Shown here one piece after another: positions 42,351-52,613 of a stretch of 64,000 bases of DNA. A program made the position numbers and the translations under genes. This DNA comes from Achromobacter marplatensis. Its GTDB lineage: Bacteria; Pseudomonadota; Gammaproteobacteria; Burkholderiales; Burkholderiaceae_B. The notes under the pieces were generated by a model. The model did no database searches, was not told the DNA's origin, and saw only the letters and a program-made list of their open reading frames with translations. Position 1 is the stretch's first letter. Each line of letters starts with the position of its first letter. Location: the NCBI RefSeq assembly GCF_002209535.1, contig NZ_NJIG01000021.1, forward strand, positions 1-64,000. Direction: 5' to 3'.

Positions 42351-43120
42351 GCGCGCACCTTCCGCTGGCCGGCAAGCGCGGGCTCGTCACCGGCATCGCC
42401 AACGCGGATTCCATCGCCTGGGGATGCGCCAAGGCCTTTCGCGCCATGGGCGCTGAACTGGCCGTGACCTACCTGAACGACAAGGCCCTGCCGCACGTGG
42501 AGCCTCTGGCGCGGCAGGTGGACGCCTCGCTGCTGATGCCCTTGAACCTGCTGAACGAAGGCGAACTGGAAACCGTGTTCGATCGCGTCACGCAAGCATG
42601 GGGCGGGCTGGATTTTGTGCTGCATTCGATTGCGTTTGCGCCGCGCGACGACCTGCATGGCCGCGTGACGGACTGTTCGCGCGCAGGCTTTCTGCAAGCG
42701 ATGGACGTGTCCTGCTGGTCGTTCATCCGCATGGCGAAATTGGCCGAGCCGCTGATGCCCCAAGGCGGCGCCCTCTTCTGCATGAGCTACTACGGTTCGC
42801 AGATGGTGGTGGAGCACTACAACATGATGGGGCCGGTCAAGGCCGCCCTGGAATCCGCCACCCGCTATCTGGCCGCCGAACTGGGCCCGCAAGGCATTCG
42901 CGTCCATGCCATCTCGCCCGGGCCGCTGAAAACGCGCGCCGCCTCCGGCATCGCCGAATTCGACGCGTTGCTGGATCGCGCCCAATCCAAAGCGCCGGCG
43001 CGCAGCCTGGTGTCGATCGACGATGTAGGTGAAGCCACCGCCTGGCTGGCCACCGACGCCGCCCGGCTCATGACCGGGCAGACGCTTTACATCGACGGCG
43101 GCTATCACATCATCGACTAA
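42347..43120 (+). CDS. fabI: Enoyl-[acyl-carrier-protein] reductase, FabI type
   Basis: A 257-residue short-chain dehydrogenase-like reductase. It has the FabI-type cofactor loop GIANADSIAWG, the HSIAFAP segment, and the catalytic Tyr-X6-Lys in YNMMGPVK preceded by SYYGSQ. It reduces trans-2-enoyl-ACP in fatty-acid elongation. Being the last gene of the DUF3141-pta-ackA operon, it may be a second, pathway-specific copy; another fabI elsewhere cannot be excluded. Confidence 0.9.
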   Translation: MSAHLPLAGKRGLVTGIANADSIAWGCAKAFRAMGAELAVTYLNDKALPHVEPLARQVDASLLMPLNLLNEGELETVFDRVTQAWGGLDFVLHSIAFAPRDDLHGRVTDCSRAGFLQAMDVSCWSFIRMAKLAEPLMPQGGALFCMSYYGSQMVVEHYNMMGPVKAALESATRYLAAELGPQGIRVHAISPGPLKTRAASGIAEFDALLDRAQSKAPARSLVSIDDVGEATAWLATDAARLMTGQTLYIDGGYHIID

Positions 43121-43137
43121 GGGCGGATCAATACGCC

Positions 43138-44826
43138 CTAGGCCAGCGTGGCCGGCGCGCCCTGGCGCCAGCGCTCGACGGCTTCCACCGCCTGTTCGGG
43201 GCTGCCGAAAATCTTGTCGCGGCCGATCTTCTTGACGAGCCCCGAACGTTCCAGCGCCATGCGGAACTGGCCGTGGCCGCCCGCGACCAGCAACGTGATG
43301 CCGCGATCGTCCAGTTCGCGCTTGAGCTCGTACAGCGCTTCGACCGCATCGGCGTCGGCCTGCGTCATTGCTTCGGCGTCCAGCACGAACCATTGCGCGT
43401 CCTTCGCCTGGTTCATGACCTCGCGGGCGCGGCGGCGAAAGGCGTCGGCATTAAAGAACCAGACCGACGATTCGAACAGCCAGACGACGATGCCCGGCAC
43501 CGGTTGCGCGTCGGGATTCAGATGCAGCTTGCCCAGCACCGATTCCCCCGGCAGCCGGCCCAGCAGCGCATCGCGCGGGTTGCCCGACACGTACATGGCG
43601 TACAGCAGCGTCGCGCCCACCGACACGGCCACACCCTGGAGCACGCCGAACCCCACCACGCCCACCGCGGCCAGGATCCCGAACGCCAGTTCGATCCGTG
43701 AAATGCGCGCCAGCCGCATGAAGGCCTTGGCGTCGAACAGGCTGGCGGCCGCCAGCAGCAGAATGGCCGACAGCACCGCCTGCGGCAGCCAGTACAAGGG
43801 CGCGCTCAGCAGCCCCACCACGATCGCCAGCGCGACCGCCGCGCTGACGCTGACCAGCGGCGACGAACCGCCGGCGACGAGCCCCACCGCGGTCCGCGAA
43901 TCCGCGCCCGTCACGACAAAGCCCTGGAACAGGCCCGCCGCCACGTTGGCCGCGCCAAAGCCGACCAGCTCGCGGTTGGGATCGACGTGTTCGCCCGTGC
44001 GCGCGGCGAAGCTGCGCGCGGTCACGATGCCGCTGGAAAAGCTCACCACCAGCACGCCCGCCGCGCCCAGCAGGATGCTGTCCACCCCTTCCAGCCGCAC
44101 GGGCAGACTGAGCCCCGGCAGGCCGGCCGGCACCTCGCCCACGACAGCGATGCCCAGATTGGGGAAATCGAAGATCCATGACAGCAAGCAGCCGCCGACG
44201 ACGAGCAGGATAGGGCCGGGCCAGGTGGGCCGCCAGCGCTTGACCGCCACCAACAGCAAACATGAGGCCAGCCCCAGGCACAGGGTCGGGATCTGGATTT
44301 CGGGAAGGCGGCGGCCGAGCTCCAGGAAGGGATGGATCAGCCCACTGTTACGCAGCCCTACCCCCGTCAGGCCGCTCAACTGCGACAGCGCCAGCGTGAT
44401 CGCCACGCCCGCCATGTAGCCGATCAGCACCGGCCGCGACAACAGATTGGCCAACACGCCCAGCCGCAGCACCCGGGCAATCAGGCACCCCACGCCCACC
44501 GTCAGCGCGATGCCCGTCGCGGCGACCAGCCGGTCTTCGGGCGAGGTCAGCGCCATACCGCTCAGGGTGGCGGCGATCAGCGTGCAGGTGGCGGTATCCG
44601 GCCCCACGATCAGCGTTCGCGACGAACCGAACAGCGCGTAGCCCAGCATGCCGGCAATGGCGGCCCACAGCCCCGCGACGGGCGGCACGCCCATCATTGC
44701 CGCGTAGGCCAGGCCCACGGGCAAGGCCACCGCCGCCACGCTCAGCCCGGCCAAGACGTCGCGCCGCGCCGACTCGCGGGTGATGCCGCGGAAGTTATTC
44801 AGGCCAGGGAAAAGACGTAGATTCAT
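43138..44826 (-). CDS. SulP-family anion transporter with STAS domain
   Basis: A 562-residue protein. About 10-12 membrane segments fill residues 20-420: the start of the SulP domain is DVLAGLSVAAVALPVGLAYAAMMGVPPVAGLW, and GFGAANVAAGLFQGFVVTGADSRTAV is the conserved core. A cytoplasmic STAS domain covers about residues 440-555. Substrates of SulP carriers include sulfate, bicarbonate and dicarboxylates; no carbonic anhydrase gene adjoins it. Convergent with fabI, 17 bases apart. Confidence 0.9.
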   Translation of the reverse strand: MNLRLFPGLNNFRGITRESARRDVLAGLSVAAVALPVGLAYAAMMGVPPVAGLWAAIAGMLGYALFGSSRTLIVGPDTATCTLIAATLSGMALTSPEDRLVAATGIALTVGVGCLIARVLRLGVLANLLSRPVLIGYMAGVAITLALSQLSGLTGVGLRNSGLIHPFLELGRRLPEIQIPTLCLGLASCLLLVAVKRWRPTWPGPILLVVGGCLLSWIFDFPNLGIAVVGEVPAGLPGLSLPVRLEGVDSILLGAAGVLVVSFSSGIVTARSFAARTGEHVDPNRELVGFGAANVAAGLFQGFVVTGADSRTAVGLVAGGSSPLVSVSAAVALAIVVGLLSAPLYWLPQAVLSAILLLAAASLFDAKAFMRLARISRIELAFGILAAVGVVGFGVLQGVAVSVGATLLYAMYVSGNPRDALLGRLPGESVLGKLHLNPDAQPVPGIVVWLFESSVWFFNADAFRRRAREVMNQAKDAQWFVLDAEAMTQADADAVEALYELKRELDDRGITLLVAGGHGQFRMALERSGLVKKIGRDKIFGSPEQAVEAVERWRQGAPATLA

Positions 44827-44935
44827 GGTGCTGCAAACCGACCTGATAGAAGGATTTCCGCACTGTGCGGGAAGTCAGGCAAGCCTACACCAAGGCCGGG
44901 CGCCCGAAACCGTCCTGGATCAAATGCAGGCGCTT

Positions 44936-44956
44936 TTCATTCCTTTTAGGAATGAA
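44936..44956. promoter_or_regulatory. Inverted repeat in the sulP/Bug divergent gap
   Basis: TTCATTCC-TTTTA-GGAATGAA, perfect 8-bp arms with a 5-base loop, 110 bases before the sulP start and 155 before the Bug gene, next to an AT-rich stretch suited to a promoter. It may be an operator; no regulator gene is nearby to name. Confidence 0.4.
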
Positions 44957-45110
44957 GATTGGTGATTATTTATCCCTTTTGTGGGGGCAGCAGATTGCGT
45001 AGAGTCCCCGGGATAAGAAAAGCGGCCCCGCGCCGCGCCTATACACCGACACGGCCCGCCGCCGCGCCCCCTGCGACGCGGATTCAAGGGCCGGCACTCC
45101 TGGAGACTCC

Positions 45111-46094
45111 ATGTCCTTCGCCTTCCTGCGGCGCGCCAGCCGCGCGCTCGTCCTGGCCGCGCTTGCCGCCGGCATCGCCCCCGCCGTCCACGCGCAATCC
45201 TATCCGGAGCGCCCCATCAAGCTGGTCGTGCCGTGGCCCCCCGGAGGCGCGACGGACGCGCTGGGCCGGCTGCTGGCGCAGCGCCTGACCGACCGCCTGG
45301 GCCAGACCGTGATCGTGGACAACAAGGCCGGTGCGGGCGGCAATATCGGCACGGCGGCCTTCGTTCGGGAAAAGGCCGACGGCTACACACTGCTGATGGC
45401 CACCAGTTCCACCAATGCCGCCAATCCGCACCTGTATTCGCGTCTGGGCTTCGACGCCGCGAAAGACTTTGCGCCGGTCGCTTTCGTGGCTGAAATCCCG
45501 AACATCCTGGAAGTGCCGAAGCAGTCACCCTTCAAGTCAGTGGCGGACCTGGTGGCCGCCGCAAAGGCCGAGCCCGGCAAACTGAACTACGGCTCGGGCG
45601 GCGTGGGCTCGTCGCAGCATCTGGCAGGCGCGATGTTCAAGTACCTGACGGGCGCGGATGTGCTGCACATCCCGTACAAGGGCAGCGGCCCCGCCGTATC
45701 CGATCTGTTGGCGGGCCAGGTGGACATGATGCTGGACACCGGGTCGCTCGCCCAGGTTCAGGCCGGCGCCCTGCGCGCGTTGGCAGTGGCCGCGCGCCAG
45801 CGCCTGCCGGCCCTGCCGGATGTCCCCACGTTCGACGAAGCCGGCGTGCCCAAGATGTACGCGTCGGCCTGGTACGGCATCGTCGCGCCCGCCGGTACGC
45901 CAGCCGATGTGGTGCAGCGGCTGAACAAGGAAGTCAACGCGGTCACGGCCACGCCGGAAGTGAAGCAGCGCATGGAAAGCATGGGCGCACTGGTGCCGGC
46001 CGGGCAATCGCCGGAGGAATTCAGCACGTTCATTCAGTCTGAAATTGCGCGGTATGCAGAGATCGTGAAGATCTCGGGCGCCAAAATGGAATAA
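45111..46094 (+). CDS. Tripartite tricarboxylate transporter substrate-binding protein (Bug/TctC family)
   Basis: A 327-residue periplasmic binding protein. Signal peptide residues 1-28 (ending VHA-Q), then SYPERPIKLVVPWPPGGATDALGR, VDNKAGAGGNIGT, KADGYTLLMAT and LHIPYKGSGPAVSDLLAGQVD. Ligand unknown. A GGAG ribosome site lies ahead of the start. It stands alone, with no transporter membrane genes. A nested inverted-repeat element follows 24 bases after its stop. Confidence 0.92.
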   Translation: MSFAFLRRASRALVLAALAAGIAPAVHAQSYPERPIKLVVPWPPGGATDALGRLLAQRLTDRLGQTVIVDNKAGAGGNIGTAAFVREKADGYTLLMATSSTNAANPHLYSRLGFDAAKDFAPVAFVAEIPNILEVPKQSPFKSVADLVAAAKAEPGKLNYGSGGVGSSQHLAGAMFKYLTGADVLHIPYKGSGPAVSDLLAGQVDMMLDTGSLAQVQAGALRALAVAARQRLPALPDVPTFDEAGVPKMYASAWYGIVAPAGTPADVVQRLNKEVNAVTATPEVKQRMESMGALVPAGQSPEEFSTFIQSEIARYAEIVKISGAKME

Positions 46095-46117
46095 GGGAAC
46101 CGCAAACAGCGGCCATC

Positions 46118-46296
46118 GTAGGATGGGTGCAGCGCGAGACGCTGCCAAAAAAACACGACGGCAAACCGCGCGAAACCCATCAAGCGGCATTGAATTTCTG
46201 GCTGAATCAGCCATACATGCAACCGTTGCTTGATGGGTTTCGCGCGTGTTACGTCAGCGCCCTTGTCGCGGAGGTCTCGCGCTACACCCATCCTAC
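46118..46296. repeat. 179-bp nested inverted-repeat (MITE-like) element
   Basis: The ends are 23-bp inverted repeats with one mismatch: 46118-46140 begins GTAGGATGGGTGCAGCGCG, and 46274-46296 ends CACCCATCCTAC. Inside, a second perfect 19-bp inverted repeat pairs 46167-46185 (CGCGCGAAACCCATCAAGC) with 46228-46246. The ATGGGT core recurs in all four arms. No coding frame belongs to it. It lies between two convergent genes. It looks like a non-autonomous mobile or interspersed repeat. Confidence 0.65.
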
Positions 46297-46318
46297 CGGA
46301 TGTCGCGCGAGCTGCGCA

Positions 46319-47512
46319 TCAGGAGACTCGGGCTTCCAGCACGGCCACCGCCGGCAGGGTCTTGCCTTCCAGGAACTCCAGGAACGCGCCGCCGCCGGTC
46401 GAGATGTAGCCGACCTGTTCACCGATGCCGTACTTGGCGATGGCGGCCAATGTATCGCCGCCGCCGGCGATCGAAAAGCCTTCCGATTCCGCGATGGCGC
46501 GCGCCACCACTTCGGTGCCGTTGGCGAACTGGTCGAACTCGAACACCCCCACGGGGCCGTTCCAGACGATGGTGCCCGCCTTCTTCAGGATCTCGGCCAG
46601 CTGCGCCGCGGTCTGCGGGCCGATGTCCAGGATCATGTCGTCGTCGGCCACGTCGGTGGCCGCCTTGACGGTGGCTTCGGCATCCGCGCCGAACGACTTG
46701 GCGCACACCACGTCAACCGGAATCGGCACGGCCGCGCCGCGCTGCTTCATGATGTCGATCACGGCGCGCGCCTGCTCGACCTGGTCGGGTTCGGCCAGCG
46801 ACTTGCCGATGGACAAGCCCGCGGCCAGCATGAACGTGTTGGCGATGCCGCCACCCACCACCAACTGGTCGACCTTGTCGGCCAGCGATTGCAGGATGGA
46901 CAGCTTGGTCGACACCTTGGAGCCGCCCACGATGGCGACCAGCGGGCGCTTGGGTTCGTGCAGCGCACGGCCCAGGGCGTCCAGTTCGGCTTCCAGCAAG
47001 GGGCCGGCGCAGGCCACGGGCGCGAAGCGGGCGATGCCGTGGGTGGTGGCTTCGGCGCGGTGAGCGGTGCCGAACGCGTCGTTGACGTACACGTCGCACA
47101 GCGCAGCCATTTTCTTGGCCAGCGCTTCATCGTCTTTCTTTTCGCCGACGTTCACGCGGCAGTTTTCCAGCAGCACGACCTGGCCGTGATCGACCTGGAC
47201 GCCGTCGACCCAGTCGCGCACCAGCTGGACGGGCATGCCCAGCAGTTCGGACAGGCGCTGGCCGACCTTGGCCAGCGAATCGGCCTCGGTCAGCACGCCT
47301 TCTTTCGGGCGGCCCAGGTGGGACGTGACCATCACGGCGGCGCCGGCGTCCAGCGCCAGGCGAATGCCGGGCACCGAGGCGCGGATCCGCGTGTCTTCGG
47401 AGATGCGGCCGGCGTCATCGAACGGCACGTTCAAGTCGGCGCGGATGAACACGCGCTTGCCGGACAGGGCGCCGGATTTCGCCAGCGCGGACAGGGTATT
47501 GACCTTGGACAT
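46319..47512 (-). CDS. pgk: Phosphoglycerate kinase
   Basis: A 397-residue glycolytic kinase: [52 protein letters not shown] and the nucleotide end GGGDTLAAI. It moves phosphate between 1,3-bisphosphoglycerate and ADP. The ATG at 47512 gives the normal N-terminus. Third in the leftward tkt-gap-pgk group, with a 93-base gap after gap that holds a long hairpin. Confidence 0.96.
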   Translation of the reverse strand: MSKVNTLSALAKSGALSGKRVFIRADLNVPFDDAGRISEDTRIRASVPGIRLALDAGAAVMVTSHLGRPKEGVLTEADSLAKVGQRLSELLGMPVQLVRDWVDGVQVDHGQVVLLENCRVNVGEKKDDEALAKKMAALCDVYVNDAFGTAHRAEATTHGIARFAPVACAGPLLEAELDALGRALHEPKRPLVAIVGGSKVSTKLSILQSLADKVDQLVVGGGIANTFMLAAGLSIGKSLAEPDQVEQARAVIDIMKQRGAAVPIPVDVVCAKSFGADAEATVKAATDVADDDMILDIGPQTAAQLAEILKKAGTIVWNGPVGVFEFDQFANGTEVVARAIAESEGFSIAGGGDTLAAIAKYGIGEQVGYISTGGGAFLEFLEGKTLPAVAVLEARVS

Positions 47513-47540
47513 TTTTGAATTCCTACGATGGGCGAACAAA

Positions 47541-47586
47541 GGGGACGAACCCATTTTCCGCCTTCGCGGAAAACAAATCCGTCCCC
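47541..47586. repeat. Nested hairpin between gap and pgk
   Basis: Outer arms GGGGACG (47541-47547) and CGTCCCC (47580-47586); inner perfect arms TTTTCCGC (47554-47561) and GCGGAAAA (47566-47573) closed by a 4-base CTTC loop. There is no terminator T-run. It could be an RNA processing or stability element separating gap from pgk expression, or a copy of a dispersed repeat. Confidence 0.5.
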
Positions 47587-47605
47587 TGTGGACTGACCGT
47601 GTTGC

Positions 47606-48631
<1,026 letters not shown>

Positions 48632-50668
48632 TTACAAAACCTGTTTGACGGTCTCGGCCACCTTGTCGGCGGTCAGCCCGAAGAACTTGAACAGCGCGCC
48701 GGCCGGAGCGGACTCGCCGTAGCGGTCGATACCGACCACGGCGCCTTCCAGGCCCACGTACTTGTGCCAGAAGGCGGTAACACCGGCTTCCACCGCCACG
48801 CGCGGCAGGCCCTTGGGCAGCACGGATTGCTTCCAGGCGGCGTCCTGGCGGTCGAACACGTCGGTGCTGGGCATGGAGACCACGCGCACGGCGACGCCTT
48901 CCTTGGCCAGTTGCGCCTGCGCGTCCAGCGCAATGGCGACTTCCGAGCCGGTGGCGATGATGACGGCGAGGGCGCCTTCAGCGTCGCGCAGCACGTAGCC
49001 GCCACGGGCGATGGCGTCCACCGTCGCCGCGTCGCGCGGCACGAACGGCAGGTTCTGGCGCGACAGCAACAGCGCCGTCGGGCCGCCGTCATGCACGTCC
49101 ATGCCGATGCTGGGGGGGCGCGTCACGGCAGCGTTCCAGGCCACGGCGGTTTCAGCCGTATCGCAAGGACGCCACAAGGACAGGTTGGGGATCAGACGCA
49201 GGCTGGCGGCGTGCTCGATGGATTGGTGGGTCGGGCCGTCTTCGCCCAGGCCGATCGAATCGTGGGTGAACACGTGCACGACGCGCTGCTTCATCAGCGC
49301 GGCCATGCGAATGGCGTTGCGCGAGTAGTCCGAGAACGTCAGGAACGTGCCGCCGAACGGCAGGTAGCCGCCGTGCAGGGCCACGCCGTTCATGATCGCG
49401 GCCATGCCGAATTCGCGCACGCCGTAGTTGATGTGGCGGCCGAACTGCATGCCCTTGTCACCGGCGCGGACGGCGGCGACGCCCTTCCAGTCGGTGAAGT
49501 TCGAACCAGTCAGGTCGGCCGAGCCGCCCAGCATTTCCGGCAGCACCGGCGCCAGCGCGGCGATGGCGAACTGCGAGGCCTTGCGGGTGGCGACGGTTTC
49601 GGCCTTTTCCAGGGTCGAAGCCAGGAACGCCTTGAACTGGTCGGCGTAGCCCTCGGGCATGTCGCCCTTCATGCGGCGCGTGAACTCAGCGGCTTCAGCC
49701 GGGAATTCGGCGGCATAGGCGTTGAACGCGGATTGCCATTCGGCCTGGGCCGAGGCGCCCGACTTGCGGCCGTCCCAGCCGTCGTAGACGTCTTGCGGAA
49801 TCTGGAAGGGTTCCGCCGACCAGCCCAGCGCGGCGCGCGTGGCGGCGATTTCGTCCTTGCCCAGCGGCGCGCCGTGCACGTTGTGCGTACCGGCCATGTT
49901 GGGCGAACCCTTGCCGATCACGGTGCGGCAGATGACCAGCGTCGGCTTTTCCGATTGCGAGCGCGCGGCCTTGATGGCGGCATCCACGGCGGCAACATCG
50001 TGGCCGTCGACGCCACGGATCACGTTCCAGCCGTAGCCTTCGAAGCGCTTGGCGGTGTCGTCGGCGAACCAGTGTTCGACGTGGCCGTCGATGGAGATGC
50101 CGTTGTCGTCATACAGCACGACCAGCTTCCCGAGCTTGAGCGTGCCGGCCAGCGAGCACACTTCGTGCGAGATGCCTTCCATCAGGCAGCCGTCGCCGGT
50201 GAAGGCGTAGGTGTGGTGGTCGACGATGGTGTGGCCGGGTTTGTTGAATTCAGCAGCCAGCAGCGCTTCGGCCAACGCCATGCCCACGGCATTGCCCAGG
50301 CCCTGGCCCAGCGGGCCGGTGGTCGTTTCCACGCCCGGGGTGATGCCCACTTCGGGGTGGCCCGGCGTCTTGGAATGCAGTTGGCGGAAGTTCTTCAGTT
50401 CTTCGATCGGCAGATCGTAGCCCGTCAGGTGCAGCAAGGCGTAGATCAGCATCGAGCCGTGGCCGTTGGACAGCACGAAGCGGTCGCGGTTGGCCCAGGC
50501 GGGATCCTTCGGGTTGTGGCGCAGGTTGCCCGTCCACAAGGCCTGGGCGATTTCCGCCATGCCCATGGGAGCACCCGGATGCCCGGAGTTCGCTTGTTGC
50601 ACGGCGTCCATCGCGAGGGCGCGGATGGCATCCGCCAAGGCAAGTTTAGGGGCGGTCGGATTGCTCAT
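48632..50668 (-). CDS. tkt: Transketolase
   Basis: A 678-residue thiamine-diphosphate enzyme of the pentose phosphate pathway. The cofactor motif is [16 protein letters not shown] with NLGK-like continuation, the second-domain marks are [14 protein letters not shown] and [14 protein letters not shown], and a C-terminal domain completes the fold. First gene of the tkt-gap-pgk group; the 227 bases upstream should hold the promoter. Confidence 0.97.
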   Translation of the reverse strand: MSNPTAPKLALADAIRALAMDAVQQANSGHPGAPMGMAEIAQALWTGNLRHNPKDPAWANRDRFVLSNGHGSMLIYALLHLTGYDLPIEELKNFRQLHSKTPGHPEVGITPGVETTTGPLGQGLGNAVGMALAEALLAAEFNKPGHTIVDHHTYAFTGDGCLMEGISHEVCSLAGTLKLGKLVVLYDDNGISIDGHVEHWFADDTAKRFEGYGWNVIRGVDGHDVAAVDAAIKAARSQSEKPTLVICRTVIGKGSPNMAGTHNVHGAPLGKDEIAATRAALGWSAEPFQIPQDVYDGWDGRKSGASAQAEWQSAFNAYAAEFPAEAAEFTRRMKGDMPEGYADQFKAFLASTLEKAETVATRKASQFAIAALAPVLPEMLGGSADLTGSNFTDWKGVAAVRAGDKGMQFGRHINYGVREFGMAAIMNGVALHGGYLPFGGTFLTFSDYSRNAIRMAALMKQRVVHVFTHDSIGLGEDGPTHQSIEHAASLRLIPNLSLWRPCDTAETAVAWNAAVTRPPSIGMDVHDGGPTALLLSRQNLPFVPRDAATVDAIARGGYVLRDAEGALAVIIATGSEVAIALDAQAQLAKEGVAVRVVSMPSTDVFDRQDAAWKQSVLPKGLPRVAVEAGVTAFWHKYVGLEGAVVGIDRYGESAPAGALFKFFGLTADKVAETVKQVL

Positions 50669-50895
50669 TCGGAAGGCTCTTTGAAGCTGGCACGCCCACA
50701 GGGAATATAGGGGCCAGTTGAGTAGGTTGCGAAGCAGACGATTTTAGCATCAGGGGATTTCCCTCACGCCATCGCCCTTAAGCTTGATGTAAACAGGCGT
50801 TTCCCGCGCAGGATGTCAGCGTAACTCCCACAATTGCGGGAAAGGGGTCCGACATTCAGGATAAAGCCCTGACTTTAGCTCTGGAGCCTCCTAGT

Positions 50896-51318
50896 ATGAG
50901 CCTCATGCTCAATCTGACCATCCCTGTGGAAGGCATCATGGCTTTGCGTACCGCCCTTGGCGAAGAGCGGGCGATTGCCGTTGCGCGAGCGTTGGAACAC
51001 GCGCAAATCAAGGGTGAAACCGAACTCGCCGCCAAGCTCCGCCAGGAATGGCGGAATGACCTGGCGGCAGCTGTGGCTCCGCTTGCTCGACGCGAAGAGG
51101 TCGCCGAAATCCGCAAACAGATCGCCCAATTGCCCAACCGCGAAGAACTCAAGCGCTTCGCCACCCACGAAGACCTGTCTGACCTGCGCGCTCACGTCCT
51201 GCGCCTGGATAAAAAAATGACGGTGGGCTTCCTGACCCTGCTGGGGCTCAACCTGGCGTCCAGCGCGCCCACGTTCTTTGAATGGGGGATCAAGGTGGTA
51301 GGCTACGCGCTCCGCTAA
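50896..51318 (+). CDS. Coiled-coil protein with C-terminal membrane segment, unrecognised
   Basis: A 140-residue protein. Residues about 18-115 are helical and charged with heptad-like pattern (ALGEERAIAVARALEHAQIKGETELAAKL, EVAEIRKQIAQLPNREELKRF); about residues 110-135 are hydrophobic. The layout recalls small tail-anchored coiled-coil proteins of the DUF1640 kind, but I cannot assign it firmly. GGAG lies ten bases before the start; a second ATG three codons on is possible. It precedes rsmE by 18 bases. Confidence 0.6.
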   Translation: MSLMLNLTIPVEGIMALRTALGEERAIAVARALEHAQIKGETELAAKLRQEWRNDLAAAVAPLARREEVAEIRKQIAQLPNREELKRFATHEDLSDLRAHVLRLDKKMTVGFLTLLGLNLASSAPTFFEWGIKVVGYALR

Positions 51319-51336
51319 CGCTTTTTGCGCCACCCC

Positions 51337-52068
51337 ATGTCCGCCCCCCGCTTTTTCTGCGACGCCCCGCTTGCCGCAGGCACCCGCATTGCCCTGCCGG
51401 AAGCTCTGGCGCACCACGCCTTGCGTGTGTTGCGCCTGAAGGCCGGTGAATCCGTTATCCTGTTCAACGGCCAAGGCGGCGAATACCCCGCCGTGTTGGA
51501 GATCGACGGCAAGGCAGGCTTTGCCCAGCTGGGCGAATTCAATCCCCGCGAAGCCGAATTGGCCGGCCGCATCACGCTGGTCCAAGGCCTGCCTACCGGC
51601 GACAAGATGGACTGGGTGGTGGAAAAAGCCGTGGAACTGGGCGCCGCCCGCGTCAGCCCTATCGCGGCGCAGCGCAGCGTGCTGCAGTTGTCGGGCGCGC
51701 GGCTGGACAAGCGCGTGGCGCATTGGCAGCGCATCGCCCAATCCGCCGCGGAGCAATGCGGCCGCAACCGCTTGATGACGGTAGATGCGCCCCAATCGCT
51801 GGCCGATTGGCTGGCAGAGCCCGTGGATGGTCTGCGCCTGTTGTGCCACCCCGACGCAGCCGACGACCTGGCCGGCAAGCTTCGGGCCGAACCCGACGTG
51901 CAGGCGCTCAGCTTGATGGTGGGCCCCGAAGGGGGATGGTCGGACAAGGAACTGGAGCAGGCCCGTCAGGCGGGCGTGCAAGCTGTGCACTTCGGCCCCC
52001 GGGTGCTGCGCACCGAAACCGCAGGATTGGCCCTGCTGTCGGCCGTCAGCGCGCTACGCGCCTGGTAG
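51337..52068 (+). CDS. rsmE: 16S rRNA (uracil1498-N3)-methyltransferase
   Basis: A 243-residue SPOUT methyltransferase. The N-terminal PUA-like part is MSAPRFFCDAPLAAGTRIALPEALAHHALRVLRLKAGE; the knot region shows KMDWVVEKAVELG, SAAEQCGRNRL, VGPEGGWSDKEL and LGPR-like FGPRVLRTETAGLALLSA. It methylates U1498 of 16S rRNA using S-adenosylmethionine. The ATG at 51337 is preferred over a TTG four codons earlier. Confidence 0.94.
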   Translation: MSAPRFFCDAPLAAGTRIALPEALAHHALRVLRLKAGESVILFNGQGGEYPAVLEIDGKAGFAQLGEFNPREAELAGRITLVQGLPTGDKMDWVVEKAVELGAARVSPIAAQRSVLQLSGARLDKRVAHWQRIAQSAAEQCGRNRLMTVDAPQSLADWLAEPVDGLRLLCHPDAADDLAGKLRAEPDVQALSLMVGPEGGWSDKELEQARQAGVQAVHFGPRVLRTETAGLALLSAVSALRAW

Positions 52069-52145
52069 TGCCCACCCGCCGGGCAAAGCGCCCGGTGCGA
52101 GCCGCCGCCGGGCGTGCCCCAGTGGGTGCCCGGGCAGCGCTCAAT

Positions 52146-52613
52146 TCAATCGTTTTCGCCGTAAGGGGCCGCCGCGACGCCGGGCTCGGGATCCGGATGC
52201 TTGCCGGCGTGCTCAATGACGAACGCAAAGATGCGACCGTTCTCGCGGGCGAAGTCCGCCGCGTCCGAGCAGACGGTTTCGATACGGGCGGCATCTTCTT
52301 CCAGCACCGGATCACCGGAATGCAGCCGGTACAGCCAGAGCACGACGCCGGTCTTGTGGTCCAGCACCGTGTCGCACAGGCAGTCGTAGAGGGCATCCAG
52401 GTTGCCGCCGAAGTATTCGGGGAAGTCCACCGCCTTGACGATGGCGCGCAACACGGCCGAACGGCTGCGGGCCGGGTCGCAGTTGGCGACGAACAGCGCC
52501 AGACCCAGCTCATGGGAAGCATCCACCACGGCCTTCTTGTCCAGCCCTTCATGAGGCAGCGCCCCGCCCCGCAGCAGCTGCTTCTGCAAGGTAGATTGGC
52601 CATTGCGCGTCAT
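52146..52613 (-). CDS. Barstar-like protein
   Basis: A 155-residue protein whose middle carries the barstar ribonuclease-inhibitor block VDFPEYFGGNLDALYDCLCDTVLD. Barstars neutralise barnase-type RNases. No RNase gene is adjacent; instead it is coupled by an ATGA overlap to a patatin-like phospholipase gene. The roughly 45-residue N-terminal extension is longer than in classic barstar (about 90 residues). Its role may be immunity, or something unrelated. Confidence 0.82.
   Translation of the reverse strand: MTRNGQSTLQKQLLRGGALPHEGLDKKAVVDASHELGLALFVANCDPARSRSAVLRAIVKAVDFPEYFGGNLDALYDCLCDTVLDHKTGVVLWLYRLHSGDPVLEEDAARIETVCSDAADFARENGRIFAFVIEHAGKHPDPEPGVAAAPYGEND

Noticed and set aside
46127-47518. 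463-codon frame starting inside the inverted-repeat element and running opposite pgk
   Set aside because: It crosses the repeat and is the mirror of phosphoglycerate kinase; not protein-like.
48764-50710. 648-codon open frame opposite tkt
   Set aside because: Shadow of transketolase; no ribosome site or family match.
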